Positions 33,229-41,975 of a stretch of 62,569 nucleotides of DNA are shown here, one piece after another (position 1 is the stretch's first letter; every line of letters starts with the position of its first letter). The translations under genes were made by a program, and so were the position numbers. Under the pieces are notes generated by a model that saw nothing but the letters and a program-made list of their open reading frames with translations, had not been told where the DNA came from and made no database searches. The stretch comes from an uncultured bacterium (lineage in GTDB: Bacteria > Bacillota > Limnochordia > DTU080 > JAAYLA01): the NCBI GenBank assembly GCA_937983075.1, contig CALKAQ010000170.1:1-62569 (forward strand), in the 5' to 3' direction.

Positions 33229-34359
33229 GTGTTTAAAACCATTCGATCGCTTAAGCTGGTGTTGGTTGCAGGCTTGCTCGCATTGGTGGCGGTGCCTGGA
33301 TGGGCCGCTCCTCCGGAGCTGGTTGAAGGCACCCTCAAAGTAGAGCTTTCAGCGGACGGCAGTCTGACGTTCACTTGGGAAAGCACGACGGCGTCGATGT
33401 CACACATCGTGTATGGCACCGCTCCAGACGCCATGGACCAACAAACGAGCCAGTATTTTTCGCTCGATGCGTTTCATCGACATGTGATCGAAAAGGTTGA
33501 GCCGAGCACGACGTATTACTATCAAATCGTCATCATGAACTGGACTGACGAAAAGACCGAAAGCGAAGTGCTTACGTTTGAAACCCCTGCATTAGAAAGC
33601 GTGGACACCGTCTCCGGTTTCGGCGCGATCAGCCAGGTCAACTTGAGTTGGGCACCCGCCTTCGGTGCGGCGACGTATCGCATTGAGCGGAGCGAAGCTG
33701 CAGACGGTCCGTACGAAATTGTGGGGGAAAGCGAAACCACTTCATTCAGCGACGCGAATGTCGAACTTGGCGTTCCGTACTACTATCGCGTCATTACAGT
33801 GGCCAGCGACGGTACGACGGGAGAACCTTCCAAGGTCATTGAGGTCATTCCCGTTGAGGGACCGATCAGCGGCATCGAAGTCATCGCCCCCGATTTGAAG
33901 GCTGCTTACGAAGGCTACCATGGGCCGACGGGCAGCTTCGAAGCCGTGCGCACACTTCAAGTCGGAGCGGCGCAGTACGTGGACCGGCCCGTGAACACGC
34001 ACAGCATCACATCAGTGCCGGAAGCCCTGCAAGGGGCCCACTTGATCGCAACAATCAACGATGACAAGCAAGTATGGTCGCAAGAATACTTCGTCATCGA
34101 TCTTTATTACAACACCACGGTCTACCTTGCTTTCGATCCCCGGGCAAGAAGAGACAACTGGCTGCCCAGTTGGGTGCAAGAGCAATTCGAAGAAACGAAT
34201 TTGACGGTTGGTGTCAACGACCCAGACGGGTTCGTATCGAGTACCGGGATGCTTCTCTTCAAGAAGGAAGTAACCGCGGGGCGACTCGTCCTGCCGAGCA
34301 ACATGGCACCATCGGGCGACGCGACGGGTTACTTTATCATTATCTTGCCTCGCAATTGA
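33229..34359 (+). CDS. Exported FN3-domain protein, paralog of the gene at 14633
   Basis: 376 residues: signal peptide (cleavage near GWAA), FN3 domain of the purple-acid-phosphatase N-terminal type (SHIVYGTAPDAM; LDAFHRHVIE; YYYQIVI), a second FN3 domain (YRIERSEAADGPYEIVG) and an unrecognised ~160-residue beta-rich C-terminal domain. The first two domains align closely with the protein at 14633, whereas the last domain differs. The terminator behind it also resembles the one behind the paralog. Probably a surface binding protein. GTG start after AGGAGGGATTG. Confidence 0.75.
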   Translation: MFKTIRSLKLVLVAGLLALVAVPGWAAPPELVEGTLKVELSADGSLTFTWESTTASMSHIVYGTAPDAMDQQTSQYFSLDAFHRHVIEKVEPSTTYYYQIVIMNWTDEKTESEVLTFETPALESVDTVSGFGAISQVNLSWAPAFGAATYRIERSEAADGPYEIVGESETTSFSDANVELGVPYYYRVITVASDGTTGEPSKVIEVIPVEGPISGIEVIAPDLKAAYEGYHGPTGSFEAVRTLQVGAAQYVDRPVNTHSITSVPEALQGAHLIATINDDKQVWSQEYFVIDLYYNTTVYLAFDPRARRDNWLPSWVQEQFEETNLTVGVNDPDGFVSSTGMLLFKKEVTAGRLVLPSNMAPSGDATGYFIIILPRN

Positions 34360-34379
34360 TCGTGGTTTCGCAGGGCATT

Positions 34380-34407
34380 GGGCCGTCCTAAAAGGGGCGG
34401 CCCTTTT
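34380..34407 (+). terminator. Rho-independent terminator
   Basis: Arms GGGCCGTCC and GGGGCGGCCC around TAAAA, followed by TTTT. It ends the sorbosone-dehydrogenase/DUF1080/FN3 operon. Confidence 0.85.
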
Positions 34408-34423
34408 CGCGGATGACGTACCG

Positions 34424-34474
34424 AAAAAGAGGGGCTGTCCCCATGTTGCATGGTTGCATTTGGGGACGGCCCTC
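34424..34474 (-). terminator. Terminator for the LamG lipoprotein gene
   Basis: Arms GAGGGGCTGTCCCC (34429-34442) and GGGGACGGCCCTC (34462-34474) with an A-run at 34424-34428 that reads as a U-run on the minus strand. Confidence 0.7.
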
Positions 34475-34508
34475 TTCGCACGGCCGGCTCGCGTACCGCA
34501 GCCTCTTC

Positions 34509-35543
34509 TTATTCGGGCTGGTAGCTGAGCACGTGAGCAAGGCCGTAGTTCATGAGTTCGAGGATCTCGTTTTCCGTCAAGGCACGGTCGAATACCGCCA
34601 CTTCGTCGATGATACCGTGCCATGAGTCACCCACGGGGGCGTTCGGATGTTTGGTGCCGATGAAGATACGGTTGTTCGGCGGGCGCTTCATCGTGCCGCT
34701 CGCTTCGACGGAAGCGACGATTTGCCCGTTGACGTGAATTCGCATTTCCTTGCCTGTATACACTCCGGCGAGGTGGACCCATTCACCGGTGGGGAATGCA
34801 GATCCGTCGGGCATCGCTCTGTTGAGGGGGATTTCTACGTGCCGAGGATTGACGTCTTCACCGGCTTGGAACTTGAGATTGCCAAATTCAAAAAGGAAGC
34901 GATAATGCGAATCGGAAATGTTGTCGTTGCCATACTGACCGGCTTGGATAATGCGGTAATTGCCGTTGGTGCTGTCCGCGTACACCCAAGCTACAATGGA
35001 AATCTGATTGGACGGACTCAACCCGTCGGTGGTGGCAACTTCAATATAGGTTTTATTGACCTCATCCGGGAGCATGCGAATTCCCGTACCAAACTTTCCG
35101 GGTGCCCATTCGGTGTTGACCAAGTTGGCGTGGTTGTTGCGCGGGGATGCGTCGTAGGCGACATTGCCGACGCTTTCATCGAAAAGCCAGGCGCCTAGAA
35201 TATGTTCCGATATGTGCGACTGACGGAATTCGAAAGCGTAGTTTTCGCCGCCCCACAGATGGAGTGTGCGGTTCACCACGTAGCCGTCGGGATAAGAAGC
35301 CGTGAGAACGTAATTGTCCGGATGTACCCGGGGCAGCACGGCTACACCGCTGGCGTCCGTTCGCACTGCGTATTCTTGGTTGCCGACCAAGGTAATCTCG
35401 GCTCCGGCGACCGGTTGGCCGACCCCGTCCAAAACGGTGACCGTCACTTGGACCGGATCGTATGAAGGGAAGAACTGGCACCCGGAAGCAACGGCGACCG
35501 CAAGCACGGTGAGCCAGAGCAATGAACTTCGCTTTAGTCGCAT
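34509..35543 (-). CDS. LamG-domain lipoprotein
   Basis: 344 residues. A lipoprotein signal is clear (lipobox ASGC, Cys22). Next is a carboxypeptidase-regulatory-like beta-sandwich (~30-108, VTVLDGVGQPVAGAEITLVG) and a LamG/concanavalin-like domain (~115-335; GAWLFDESVGNVAYDAS, GEWVHLAGVYTGKEMRIHVNG, GIIDEVAVFDRALTENEI). LamG domains bind sugars or proteins; no catalytic residues are seen. The protein would be anchored on the outer face of a membrane. ATG with GGAGG eight bases upstream. Convergent with the DUF1080/FN3 operon. Confidence 0.87.
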   Translation of the reverse strand: MRLKRSSLLWLTVLAVAVASGCQFFPSYDPVQVTVTVLDGVGQPVAGAEITLVGNQEYAVRTDASGVAVLPRVHPDNYVLTASYPDGYVVNRTLHLWGGENYAFEFRQSHISEHILGAWLFDESVGNVAYDASPRNNHANLVNTEWAPGKFGTGIRMLPDEVNKTYIEVATTDGLSPSNQISIVAWVYADSTNGNYRIIQAGQYGNDNISDSHYRFLFEFGNLKFQAGEDVNPRHVEIPLNRAMPDGSAFPTGEWVHLAGVYTGKEMRIHVNGQIVASVEASGTMKRPPNNRIFIGTKHPNAPVGDSWHGIIDEVAVFDRALTENEILELMNYGLAHVLSYQPE

Positions 35544-35696
35544 ATATTCGCCTCCTTCGAGAAATGAATGATTTTAGAATACTAATTTGACAGAGTGGTT
35601 CATAATCCCTCTGTCGCATTGCAATGAATCGTTGTCCGACGGAGAAGGGATCCCACGGAGCTTGCCAAAGAGAATACAGATGCAGGAGCGAATCAC

Positions 35697-36521
35697 ATGG
35701 AAAGAGTGATGCGAGTGGCATCCGTCATTGAAATGCACGATGTTTCATGGCGCCGTGGTGAGCAACTGATTCTCGACGGCATCGAATGGCATGTTGCCGC
35801 CGGGGAGCATTGGGCGATTTTAGGGCTCAACGGCTCGGGCAAGACAACGCTGATGAATATGGTCAACGGCTACATTTGGCCTACAACAGGCACCGTATCG
35901 GTGTTGGGGCATCGGTTTGGCCGCGTGGACATACGGGAATTGCGCAAGCAAATCGGATGGGTCAGCTCGGCGCTGCAAGAGCGGCTCTATTCGCGCGATA
36001 AAACGCAAAACGTTGTCATCAGTGGCAAGTACGCTTCCATCGGACTGTACGAGCAGACGACGGAAGAAGATGTCGAGCAGGCCAGGGATTTAATGAAACG
36101 GCTCGACTGCCTTCATGTGTTCGATCGGCCGTATCAGACGTGTTCCCAGGGCGAGAAGCAAAAAATATTGATCGCCCGGGCGCTCATGGCGAAACCCAAA
36201 CTTCTTATACTCGATGAAGCGACCAACGGCCTGGACTTTCTTTCCCGTGAAGCGCTGTTGGCAAGCATTACGCAGTTGGCTTCGGAACCCGACGCGCCGA
36301 CGTTTTTGTTTGCAACGCATCACATTGAAGAAATACCGCCCATATTCAACCGCACCTTGCTGTTGCGGCGCGGCCGTGTGTTTGACGCCGGGCCGACACG
36401 AACCGTGTTGACGACCGAAAACTTGTCGGCGTTTTTCGAGGTGCCCGTGGAGGTGCATTGGCAAAACGAGCGTGCTTGGGTTTCAGCCCAATATCCATCC
36501 TTGTCGGCGGCGCGAGAATGA
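35697..36521 (+). CDS. ABC ATPase of the YlmA type
   Basis: 274 residues, one ATPase domain: Walker A GLNGSGKTT, Q-loop region VSSALQERLY, signature CSQGEKQK (unusual, instead of LSGGQ), Walker B LLILDEATNGLDF and switch His in FATHHIEE. The GEHWAILGLNGSGKTTLMNMVNGYIWPT run is characteristic of Bacillus YlmA-like and ModF-like proteins, which are usually encoded without a membrane partner, as here. Function of YlmA is not settled. ATG at 35697 has AGGAG eight bases upstream. Confidence 0.8.
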   Translation: MERVMRVASVIEMHDVSWRRGEQLILDGIEWHVAAGEHWAILGLNGSGKTTLMNMVNGYIWPTTGTVSVLGHRFGRVDIRELRKQIGWVSSALQERLYSRDKTQNVVISGKYASIGLYEQTTEEDVEQARDLMKRLDCLHVFDRPYQTCSQGEKQKILIARALMAKPKLLILDEATNGLDFLSREALLASITQLASEPDAPTFLFATHHIEEIPPIFNRTLLLRRGRVFDAGPTRTVLTTENLSAFFEVPVEVHWQNERAWVSAQYPSLSAARE

Positions 36522-36688
36522 GAACCTTGAACACGCCAAAGCGCACGCAAAAGTTGGTTGCAAAAGAGGAATATGGATGGGATTGTAGAAAAAATTCAAT
36601 GTGATTCTTGCAGTTTTAGCTGCTGCTTGTTGGAAATAAGCATTGGAACAGGGTCAAAATCATACACAACGAAAGGGGCGTTCCCGTA

Positions 36689-37030
36689 GTGAGTGCTGAA
36701 GCCTCGGAGTTGAAGCGGATATGGTCGGTACAATGGGCGTCCTTGTTTCTCTTTATCGTCGGTCTGATCGCGGTGATTAAGGCGCAGGTGCCTAGTTGGT
36801 TGGGCTTCATCCCCGGAGCGGTCGGTGCCGTCTGCGCCCTGTTGGCATTTGGCCAGCGGCGACATACTCTCGGTGTGGTCGTTGCGCTGCTGAGCTTGTT
36901 TATTTTTGCACCGCTGTTTAATGAGCTGCGATCCTTCCCGACACATGTCGCTGTCGTGTCCGACGGCAATCCGGTTCATGTAGGGGACACCGTGCCGAAT
37001 TCCGACCTCGTGCCGATTGGGCGCAACTAA
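36689..37030 (+). CDS. Small hypothetical membrane protein
   Basis: 113 residues with three predicted membrane helices (about 13-31, 36-53 and 60-77) and a short C-terminal external tail ending VPIGRN. I do not recognise the family. GTG start with AAAGGGG about ten bases upstream. It converges with the B12 transporter ATPase gene, 14 bases away, without a visible terminator between them. Confidence 0.55.
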   Translation: MSAEASELKRIWSVQWASLFLFIVGLIAVIKAQVPSWLGFIPGAVGAVCALLAFGQRRHTLGVVVALLSLFIFAPLFNELRSFPTHVAVVSDGNPVHVGDTVPNSDLVPIGRN

Positions 37031-37044
37031 AAGGAAAGACGTGT

Positions 37045-37845
37045 TTACAACGGCGCTAACACATCCAAACGCGGCTCACCGGTCGCCTCAAGCAGCAAGC
37101 GAGCCCGCACGCCAAATACGTCTTCGACGAGTTCTTCGGTCAGCACGTCACTTGTCGGACCTGCCGCGACAAGCCTGCCTTGCTTGAGTACCAACAGATG
37201 TGTGCATACCCGAAGCGTCCACGTCAAGTCGTGAATCGCCATGATGACAAGCATGCGCCGCTTTTGCTGCAGCTTTTGTATGAGCTCGAGAATTTCCAGC
37301 TGATATTTGATGTCCAGGTTGGCAATCGGCTCATCGAGCAGCAAAAGCCGCGGCTCTTGCGCTAAAGCGCGTGCCAGGAAGACACGCTGGCGTTCACCGC
37401 CCGACAGTTCGGTAGTGCGCCTTCCCGCCAGATGTGCGATGCCTGTGGTTTCCATGGCTTCGGCAATGACCGTTCGGCAGCGGTCGGTCAGCGGCCTCAG
37501 CCGGGGAAGATGGGGATGGCGCCCCATGGCGACGACCTCGGCGACCGTGAACCCGAAGCCGATGTCGGGGGTTTGCGGCATCATGGCCGTAAAGCGGGCG
37601 CGTTGCCGCTCCGGTATCTCCGTCACTGGGCGTCCGTTCAACAACACCGCGCCGGCACTCGGGCGGATGAGGCCGATGAGAGCCCGTATCAGGGTGCTTT
37701 TGCCGGCACCGTTGGGGCCGATGAGGCCGACGATGCCAGCAGGCGGCAATTCGGTTGTAATCCCCTGCAAAATAGGGGCGGATCCAATGCGATACGTCAA
37801 ATTGTCGAGCTGCAATCGGATGGGAACGGTCGAAACTACGTCCAT
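37045..37845 (-). CDS. btuD: Vitamin B12 (FecCD-type) ABC importer ATPase
   Basis: 266 residues with Walker A GPNGAGKST, Q-loop MPQTPDI, signature LSGGERQR, Walker B LLLLDEPIANLD and switch His AIHDL. The sequence belongs to the FepC/BtuD group that energises siderophore, heme and cobalamin importers. The substrate is inferred to be cobalamin because the operon starts behind a cobalamin riboswitch. Its ATG overlaps the end of the permease gene by ten bases, with GGGAG upstream. Last gene of btuFCD. Confidence 0.9.
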   Translation of the reverse strand: MDVVSTVPIRLQLDNLTYRIGSAPILQGITTELPPAGIVGLIGPNGAGKSTLIRALIGLIRPSAGAVLLNGRPVTEIPERQRARFTAMMPQTPDIGFGFTVAEVVAMGRHPHLPRLRPLTDRCRTVIAEAMETTGIAHLAGRRTTELSGGERQRVFLARALAQEPRLLLLDEPIANLDIKYQLEILELIQKLQQKRRMLVIMAIHDLTWTLRVCTHLLVLKQGRLVAAGPTSDVLTEELVEDVFGVRARLLLEATGEPRLDVLAPL

Positions 37846-38924
37846 CGCACAAGCTCCCTTCGTTTCACCAGCAAGTACAAGAAAAACGGAACGCCGAGGA
37901 ATGCGGTGACGATGCCGGGGCGGATTTCAATCGGGCTGAAGGCGGTGCGGGCGATGAGGTCGGCCAAGATCAACAGGATGGCACCGCCGAGGCCGCTAGC
38001 TGGCAGCAGCCAGCGGTGATCCGGCCCCGTGAGATACCGGAGCATGTGGGGAACGATCAAGCCGACGAAGCCAATCATCCCGGCCACCGAAGTTGCGGCC
38101 CCTGTGACGAGCGCAATGAGAATCAACATCCGGCGTTTTATTCTCTCCACCGGCACGCCGAGCGAGCGGGCTTCATCGTCACCCGCGAGCATGATGTTTA
38201 AGTCACGCGAATGCGCCCACAGCGCGAGCGATCCGATGAGGATAAACGGAGTCATCAGCCCTACGTGCTCCCATCGTTTGCCGCCTAAATTCCCCATGAG
38301 CCAGTAGACGATTTGGCGGACGACGCCGTCATCCACGAAATGATAAAGCAGGGAGATGGCGCCGTCGAACAAAGCGCTGAGAGCGAGTCCGGCAAGGAGC
38401 AAGGTCGCAGTGTCGGTGCGGCCTCCGTGTGTTGCGAGCACGAAAATAATCATCAGGGCGATCAATGCACCGATAAATGCGCTCACGGGAACCGACCACG
38501 GATTGGCTGATTGCCAGCCTAAAAAGATGGCGATGACCGCACCCACCGAGGCGCCGGAGGAAACGCCGACGATGCCGGGAGAGGCCATGGGATTGCGAAA
38601 CAGGCCTTGCATGACGGCGCCGCTTAAACCCAACGCCAATCCGACGAGTCCCGCAGCTACGACGCGGGGAAAGCGGACGGACCAAATGATCGCGTCATGG
38701 GCAGCCGAACCTTCGTAGGCGATGCCGAACAAGTGGTGCGCCAAAATGCGGGCCGTCTCCCCGTAGGGGAGGGAGACGACCCCAATGGCGGTGGCCGCGA
38801 CGACACTGGCGACGAGGGTCGCGATGAGCCCAACGATGACGGCAGCAGGGCGCAAACTGCCGGCGGCTGGTGATGGTTTTGAATTTACCGGATTCGACGA
38901 GCGCATTTGAGGTTCGATATGCAT
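37836..38924 (-). CDS. btuC: Vitamin B12 (FecCD-type) ABC importer permease
   Basis: 362 residues and about ten membrane helices, the plan of FecCD/BtuC permeases. Typical markers: RFPRVVAAGLVGLALGLSGAVMQGLFRNPMASPGIVGVSSGAS early, and GAATSVAGMIGFVGLIVPHMLR later, the coupling segment that contacts the ATPase. ATG at 38924 is six bases after AGGTGA, which overlaps the stop of the binding-protein gene, so translation is coupled. The long N-terminal cytoplasmic tail (~25 residues) is polar. Confidence 0.92.
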   Translation of the reverse strand: MHIEPQMRSSNPVNSKPSPAAGSLRPAAVIVGLIATLVASVVAATAIGVVSLPYGETARILAHHLFGIAYEGSAAHDAIIWSVRFPRVVAAGLVGLALGLSGAVMQGLFRNPMASPGIVGVSSGASVGAVIAIFLGWQSANPWSVPVSAFIGALIALMIIFVLATHGGRTDTATLLLAGLALSALFDGAISLLYHFVDDGVVRQIVYWLMGNLGGKRWEHVGLMTPFILIGSLALWAHSRDLNIMLAGDDEARSLGVPVERIKRRMLILIALVTGAATSVAGMIGFVGLIVPHMLRYLTGPDHRWLLPASGLGGAILLILADLIARTAFSPIEIRPGIVTAFLGVPFFLYLLVKRRELVRWT

Positions 38925-38934
38925 CACTTGTCAC

Positions 38935-39873
38935 CTATTGTTCGACGAAGGCATCGGGATGCAGCTTCCGGGCGAGCTCCTCGATGGCCAGGATGAAGTG
39001 GTGATTTAAGGCGTCGGTATGCGAAATGTAATACACTCGCCCGGTGCGTACGGCCGTCAGCGACTCCAATACCGGATCATTTTCAAGCCGGGCTGCAAAT
39101 TCGGGGTTGGCGTCGGTGATGATGACATCCGGATCCAGTTGCAGGATGAATTCGGCATCGATGATCTGCCATCCCTCAATACCGACGGTGGCGGCTATGT
39201 TTTCGCCTCCAGCATAGCGGATGATGCCGTCGACCGCCGTGTCGGTGCCGGCTGTAGAACCCCAGTCGTTCCAGTAAAGGACCGTCGGTTTTTCCCGACC
39301 TGCGATCCGAGCGGCGATTTCTCCGTATTTGCGGTAAAATTCGTCGATGAGCTTTTGGGCTTCGGCCTCTGCACCGGTAATTTCACCGATGCGGGCAATA
39401 TTTTCAAGCGCATCCTCAATGCCGCCGAAAGCCGTGAATGTGTACACGTTCATGCCGAGGGACTTGATTTGAGCTACGGCATCCGGATCGTTCCATGAGG
39501 CAACGAGTACGATGTCGGGATTGGCGGCGAGCACTTGTTCCCCGTTGAGGGTTTCAACGATCATCATGTGCGGCGCAACTCGGTCCGCAACGTAAGAGTA
39601 GCCTTCGAGCGTGGCATAAATCGTAACGGCAACGACCCGCTCAGGATCGACGACCGACAAAAGAATATTGTCGATCGCGGCAGCGGTGGAGAATATGCGC
39701 TGAGGCGGCTCATCCAGAACAATTTCCGCACCGGTTCCGTCGATCACGGTGCGGGGAAAAGCGTTTGCTCCGGTGGCCATCCAAAGCAGGAAGAGCAGAA
39801 CGGCGAAAGGAGCAGCCCAATACGGTCTGAGCTGGTGGCATCCAAAACGATGATGGGTTCGCGTTTGAGGCAC
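38935..39873 (-). CDS. btuF: Vitamin B12 ABC importer substrate-binding protein
   Basis: 312 residues. Signal peptide (cleavage near ANA) then two alpha/beta lobes linked by a long helix (~165-190), the class III binding-protein fold (TROSP). Visible family features: RIFSTAAAIDNILLSVVDPERVVAV, PDIVLVASWNDPDAVAQIKSLG and PDVIITDANPEF. No lipobox Cys, so it would be soluble in a periplasm, unusual for a one-membrane Firmicute but natural in an outer-membrane cell. GTG start with AGGAGAG upstream. First gene downstream of the riboswitch. Confidence 0.88.
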   Translation of the reverse strand: MPQTRTHHRFGCHQLRPYWAAPFAVLLFLLWMATGANAFPRTVIDGTGAEIVLDEPPQRIFSTAAAIDNILLSVVDPERVVAVTIYATLEGYSYVADRVAPHMMIVETLNGEQVLAANPDIVLVASWNDPDAVAQIKSLGMNVYTFTAFGGIEDALENIARIGEITGAEAEAQKLIDEFYRKYGEIAARIAGREKPTVLYWNDWGSTAGTDTAVDGIIRYAGGENIAATVGIEGWQIIDAEFILQLDPDVIITDANPEFAARLENDPVLESLTAVRTGRVYYISHTDALNHHFILAIEELARKLHPDAFVEQ

Positions 39874-40021
39874 GGTGCAACTCTCCTATCCTGGGTGAAG
39901 TGGTCATGGTAGGCGACGTCAGCAGAAGGCTGTTCGCACGCTCTTGCAACCGCACTGCGCCCCGGAATGGAAAGGTACGCGGCACCTTTGTGGTGTGCGA
40001 AACCAATCATCGTTGGGCAAT

Positions 40022-40046
40022 AAAAAAACCTGTCGCAAAGACAGGT
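40022..40046 (-). terminator. Riboswitch expression-platform terminator
   Basis: On the minus strand ACCTGTC, loop TTTGC, GACAGGT, then seven U. It lies between the cobalamin aptamer and btuF and would stop transcription when B12 is bound. The ACCTGTC arm resembles the closing helix of the aptamer, which suggests alternative pairing. Confidence 0.85.
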
Positions 40047-40144
40047 AGGCACAGACACACATGCATAAGCACGGGTGCAGACGGTCGTCGCGCATGTGTG
40101 CCGGTTCCCACACTACCTTTGACCCGAAGGCGCGTGCGGCAACG

Positions 40145-40310
40145 CTGGACAGGCAGGTCTCCTGGCTTCCGGCGGCGTTGCTTGGCGGGCCTTCCCACGC
40201 ATGTGCGCAGTGGCCGTGCCTTGCCGTCATGCCGGTTACAGTGGCGGGACCGCTCGGGATTTTCACCCGATTCCCTTTTCACCCCCCCATTGCGGGGAGC
40301 ACCTGTCAGC
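40145..40310 (-). promoter_or_regulatory. Cobalamin riboswitch aptamer
   Basis: On the minus strand the conserved blocks read, in order: AGGTGC, GTGAAAAGGGAAT, GGTGAAAATCCC, GCGGTCCCGCCACTGTAA (core, B12 box), GGAAGCCAGGAGACCTGCC. The outer helix is closed by GACAGG with CCTGTC. This is the standard cobalamin riboswitch pattern. It precedes the terminator at 40022-40046 and btuFCD. Confidence 0.95.
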
Positions 40311-40328
40311 GGTATGAAGTTTGACCTC

Positions 40329-40357
40329 ATTGTAACGCTTGTCCCGGATTTTGGCAA
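40329..40357 (-). promoter_or_regulatory. Sigma-A-type promoter of the B12 uptake operon
   Basis: Minus-strand TTGCCA (40357-40352), 17-base spacer, TACAAT (40334-40329). Transcription would start about 40322, just before the riboswitch. Confidence 0.8.
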
Positions 40358-40548
40358 GGGAAATGAGCGTGACGAGATGCAACCGAAATTGATAAAATTA
40401 TTAAACTAGTGAGCTGTTTGGGTTAAAAACCACAGAAACCGGAAACGAGGTCATGAATTTGCTGCTTGCGTTGAGATCGGAGAAACGCAGCATCGTGGTT
40501 GTCACGCACGATGAAGAAAATGGCCAACCGCAACTCCTTCAAAAGGGC

Positions 40549-40575
40549 AAAAAGCCCCAGCGCACAGCTGGGGCT
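40549..40575 (-). terminator. Terminator of the serine hydrolase gene
   Basis: Minus-strand arms AGCCCCAGC and GCTGGGGCT around TGTGC, followed by five U. The stretch 40358-40548 ahead of it shows no gene. Confidence 0.85.
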
Positions 40576-40603
40576 CTCCATTCGCATCATGTGAATCTGA
40601 CGG

Positions 40604-41809
40604 TTATTCCGCTGCATCGAGCTGCTTGAGCGCACTGAGGAGGCCGCTGTACAGTCCAAAGAAGCGGGCTTCATCGAGTACTTCCTGGTGGTTGTTCCAA
40701 GTGGCGCTGATGATGTACGTCGTTCCGGAATTGCCGACGACAAGCGTGGTCAAGTTGAGGACGCCCGGTTCCGAGCCGCCCTTAAATGCGACATGCTGCC
40801 AGTCTGCGGGATTTGCAACACCCGGGTTGACCGACATAAACGGCAAGTCTTGAATGTAGGCGATGAGATTCGCCAATTCGCCAACGGTAAAGTACCACTC
40901 GACATCAATGGCCACCGGTCCGTCGTCAAGGACAGTCACATGAGGCAGCGGCAGAGCCTTCAGCTGATCGAGGACGGCTCGACGTTCTTCGACATCGCCT
41001 TGGCGATAGGCTTCAAGGAGCTCGCTGTTGGCGGAATCCTTCAAGGTAAAGAGTTCACGGGTCGACAGCATTGGTTTGCTGAACGTCGTGTACATCTCCA
41101 CTCTTTCACGACCGACGAAGCGCAAGAGAGCATCCGTGGCCGTGTTGTCGCTGATGGAGATCATCAACGTAGCCAACGACTGGATCGTCATCGGCGTTCC
41201 GACCGGCCAAGTTTGCAGCATGCCGGAGGGCAGGCTGATATCGCTTGCTTCCAGCGTGATGACATCGTCCCAAGATACGACCCCGAGTTCAACGAGGTCC
41301 TTCAATGCTGCGGCAATAGCCATCTTAAAGGCTGAACCAACGGCCAACGGGACGTCGGGATTGATGCTGGCGAGAATCCCCTGATTCGATACAACGAGCA
41401 AACTTACTTCGCCGGGCAGTTCATAAAATCCGGCCAAGGCGTCTTCCAACCCACTTACCTTCGGCTCAGGCGGGCCGAACCAAATGCCGGCAATTTGGCC
41501 AGCGGCGTTTAAGACGATTTGTGAGTTGACGTACCCGTTTTCAAAGGTAAGGCGAAAATTGGGTGCTGTACCTTCGGCACCTTCGTATGCGCCGAGAAGT
41601 GCAAGGTATTGGGAGATGATCAAGTCAAATTGGCTGACAGGAATTTGTGCCCGCACCTCAGGTGAGAGCCACTCGGGGTTCACCGAAGGAGAAGTAAAGA
41701 GGTTTTCGTACATTTGCTCGGGCGTAACTGTATTTGCAAATGCAGGCACAGCGGCTATCGCGAGGCAGAAGATGAGAACAAGGGCCAAAACAGTTGCGCG
41801 TTGGGTCAA
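40604..41809 (-). CDS. Exported serine hydrolase of the class A beta-lactamase fold with N-terminal DUF3887-like domain
   Basis: 401 residues, signal peptide cleaved near AFA (residue ~26). Residues ~28-112 form a small NTF2/DUF3887-like domain (YVNSQIVLNAAGQIAGIWF). The rest is a beta-lactamase-like transpeptidase fold with the active-site set Ser159-x-x-Lys162 (GSAFK), Ser220-Asp221-Asn222 and a KGG triad near residue 354. Proteins of this build with an extra N-terminal domain are usually uncharacterised serine hydrolases or peptidoglycan-modifying enzymes rather than resistance enzymes; I do not see a clear ExxLN omega-loop motif. TTG start eight bases after GGGGG; ends at a strong terminator. 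Confidence 0.78.
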   Translation of the reverse strand: MTQRATVLALVLIFCLAIAAVPAFANTVTPEQMYENLFTSPSVNPEWLSPEVRAQIPVSQFDLIISQYLALLGAYEGAEGTAPNFRLTFENGYVNSQIVLNAAGQIAGIWFGPPEPKVSGLEDALAGFYELPGEVSLLVVSNQGILASINPDVPLAVGSAFKMAIAAALKDLVELGVVSWDDVITLEASDISLPSGMLQTWPVGTPMTIQSLATLMISISDNTATDALLRFVGRERVEMYTTFSKPMLSTRELFTLKDSANSELLEAYRQGDVEERRAVLDQLKALPLPHVTVLDDGPVAIDVEWYFTVGELANLIAYIQDLPFMSVNPGVANPADWQHVAFKGGSEPGVLNLTTLVVGNSGTTYIISATWNNHQEVLDEARFFGLYSGLLSALKQLDAAE

Positions 41810-41975
41810 TCACATTTCCCCCTACATCAATTTGTGCATCATTTCACTCATGTAGACTTGCGCATATCACCATCGAATTCCTTCTGTGGAAAGATGTTGG
41901 TGAGCATTTTCCAACGGCGAAATGCCCTCACATTCCCATCACCATGATTAGCCAGCAGCCGGTAGCCAAGTGCCT

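Noticed and set aside
37045..39873. Iron-siderophore importer
   Set aside because: The family is shared with iron importers, but the cobalamin riboswitch directly upstream points to vitamin B12.
40604..41809. Calling the serine hydrolase a beta-lactamase resistance gene
   Set aside because: The fold motifs are shared by many non-resistance hydrolases, and the omega-loop Glu is not evident.
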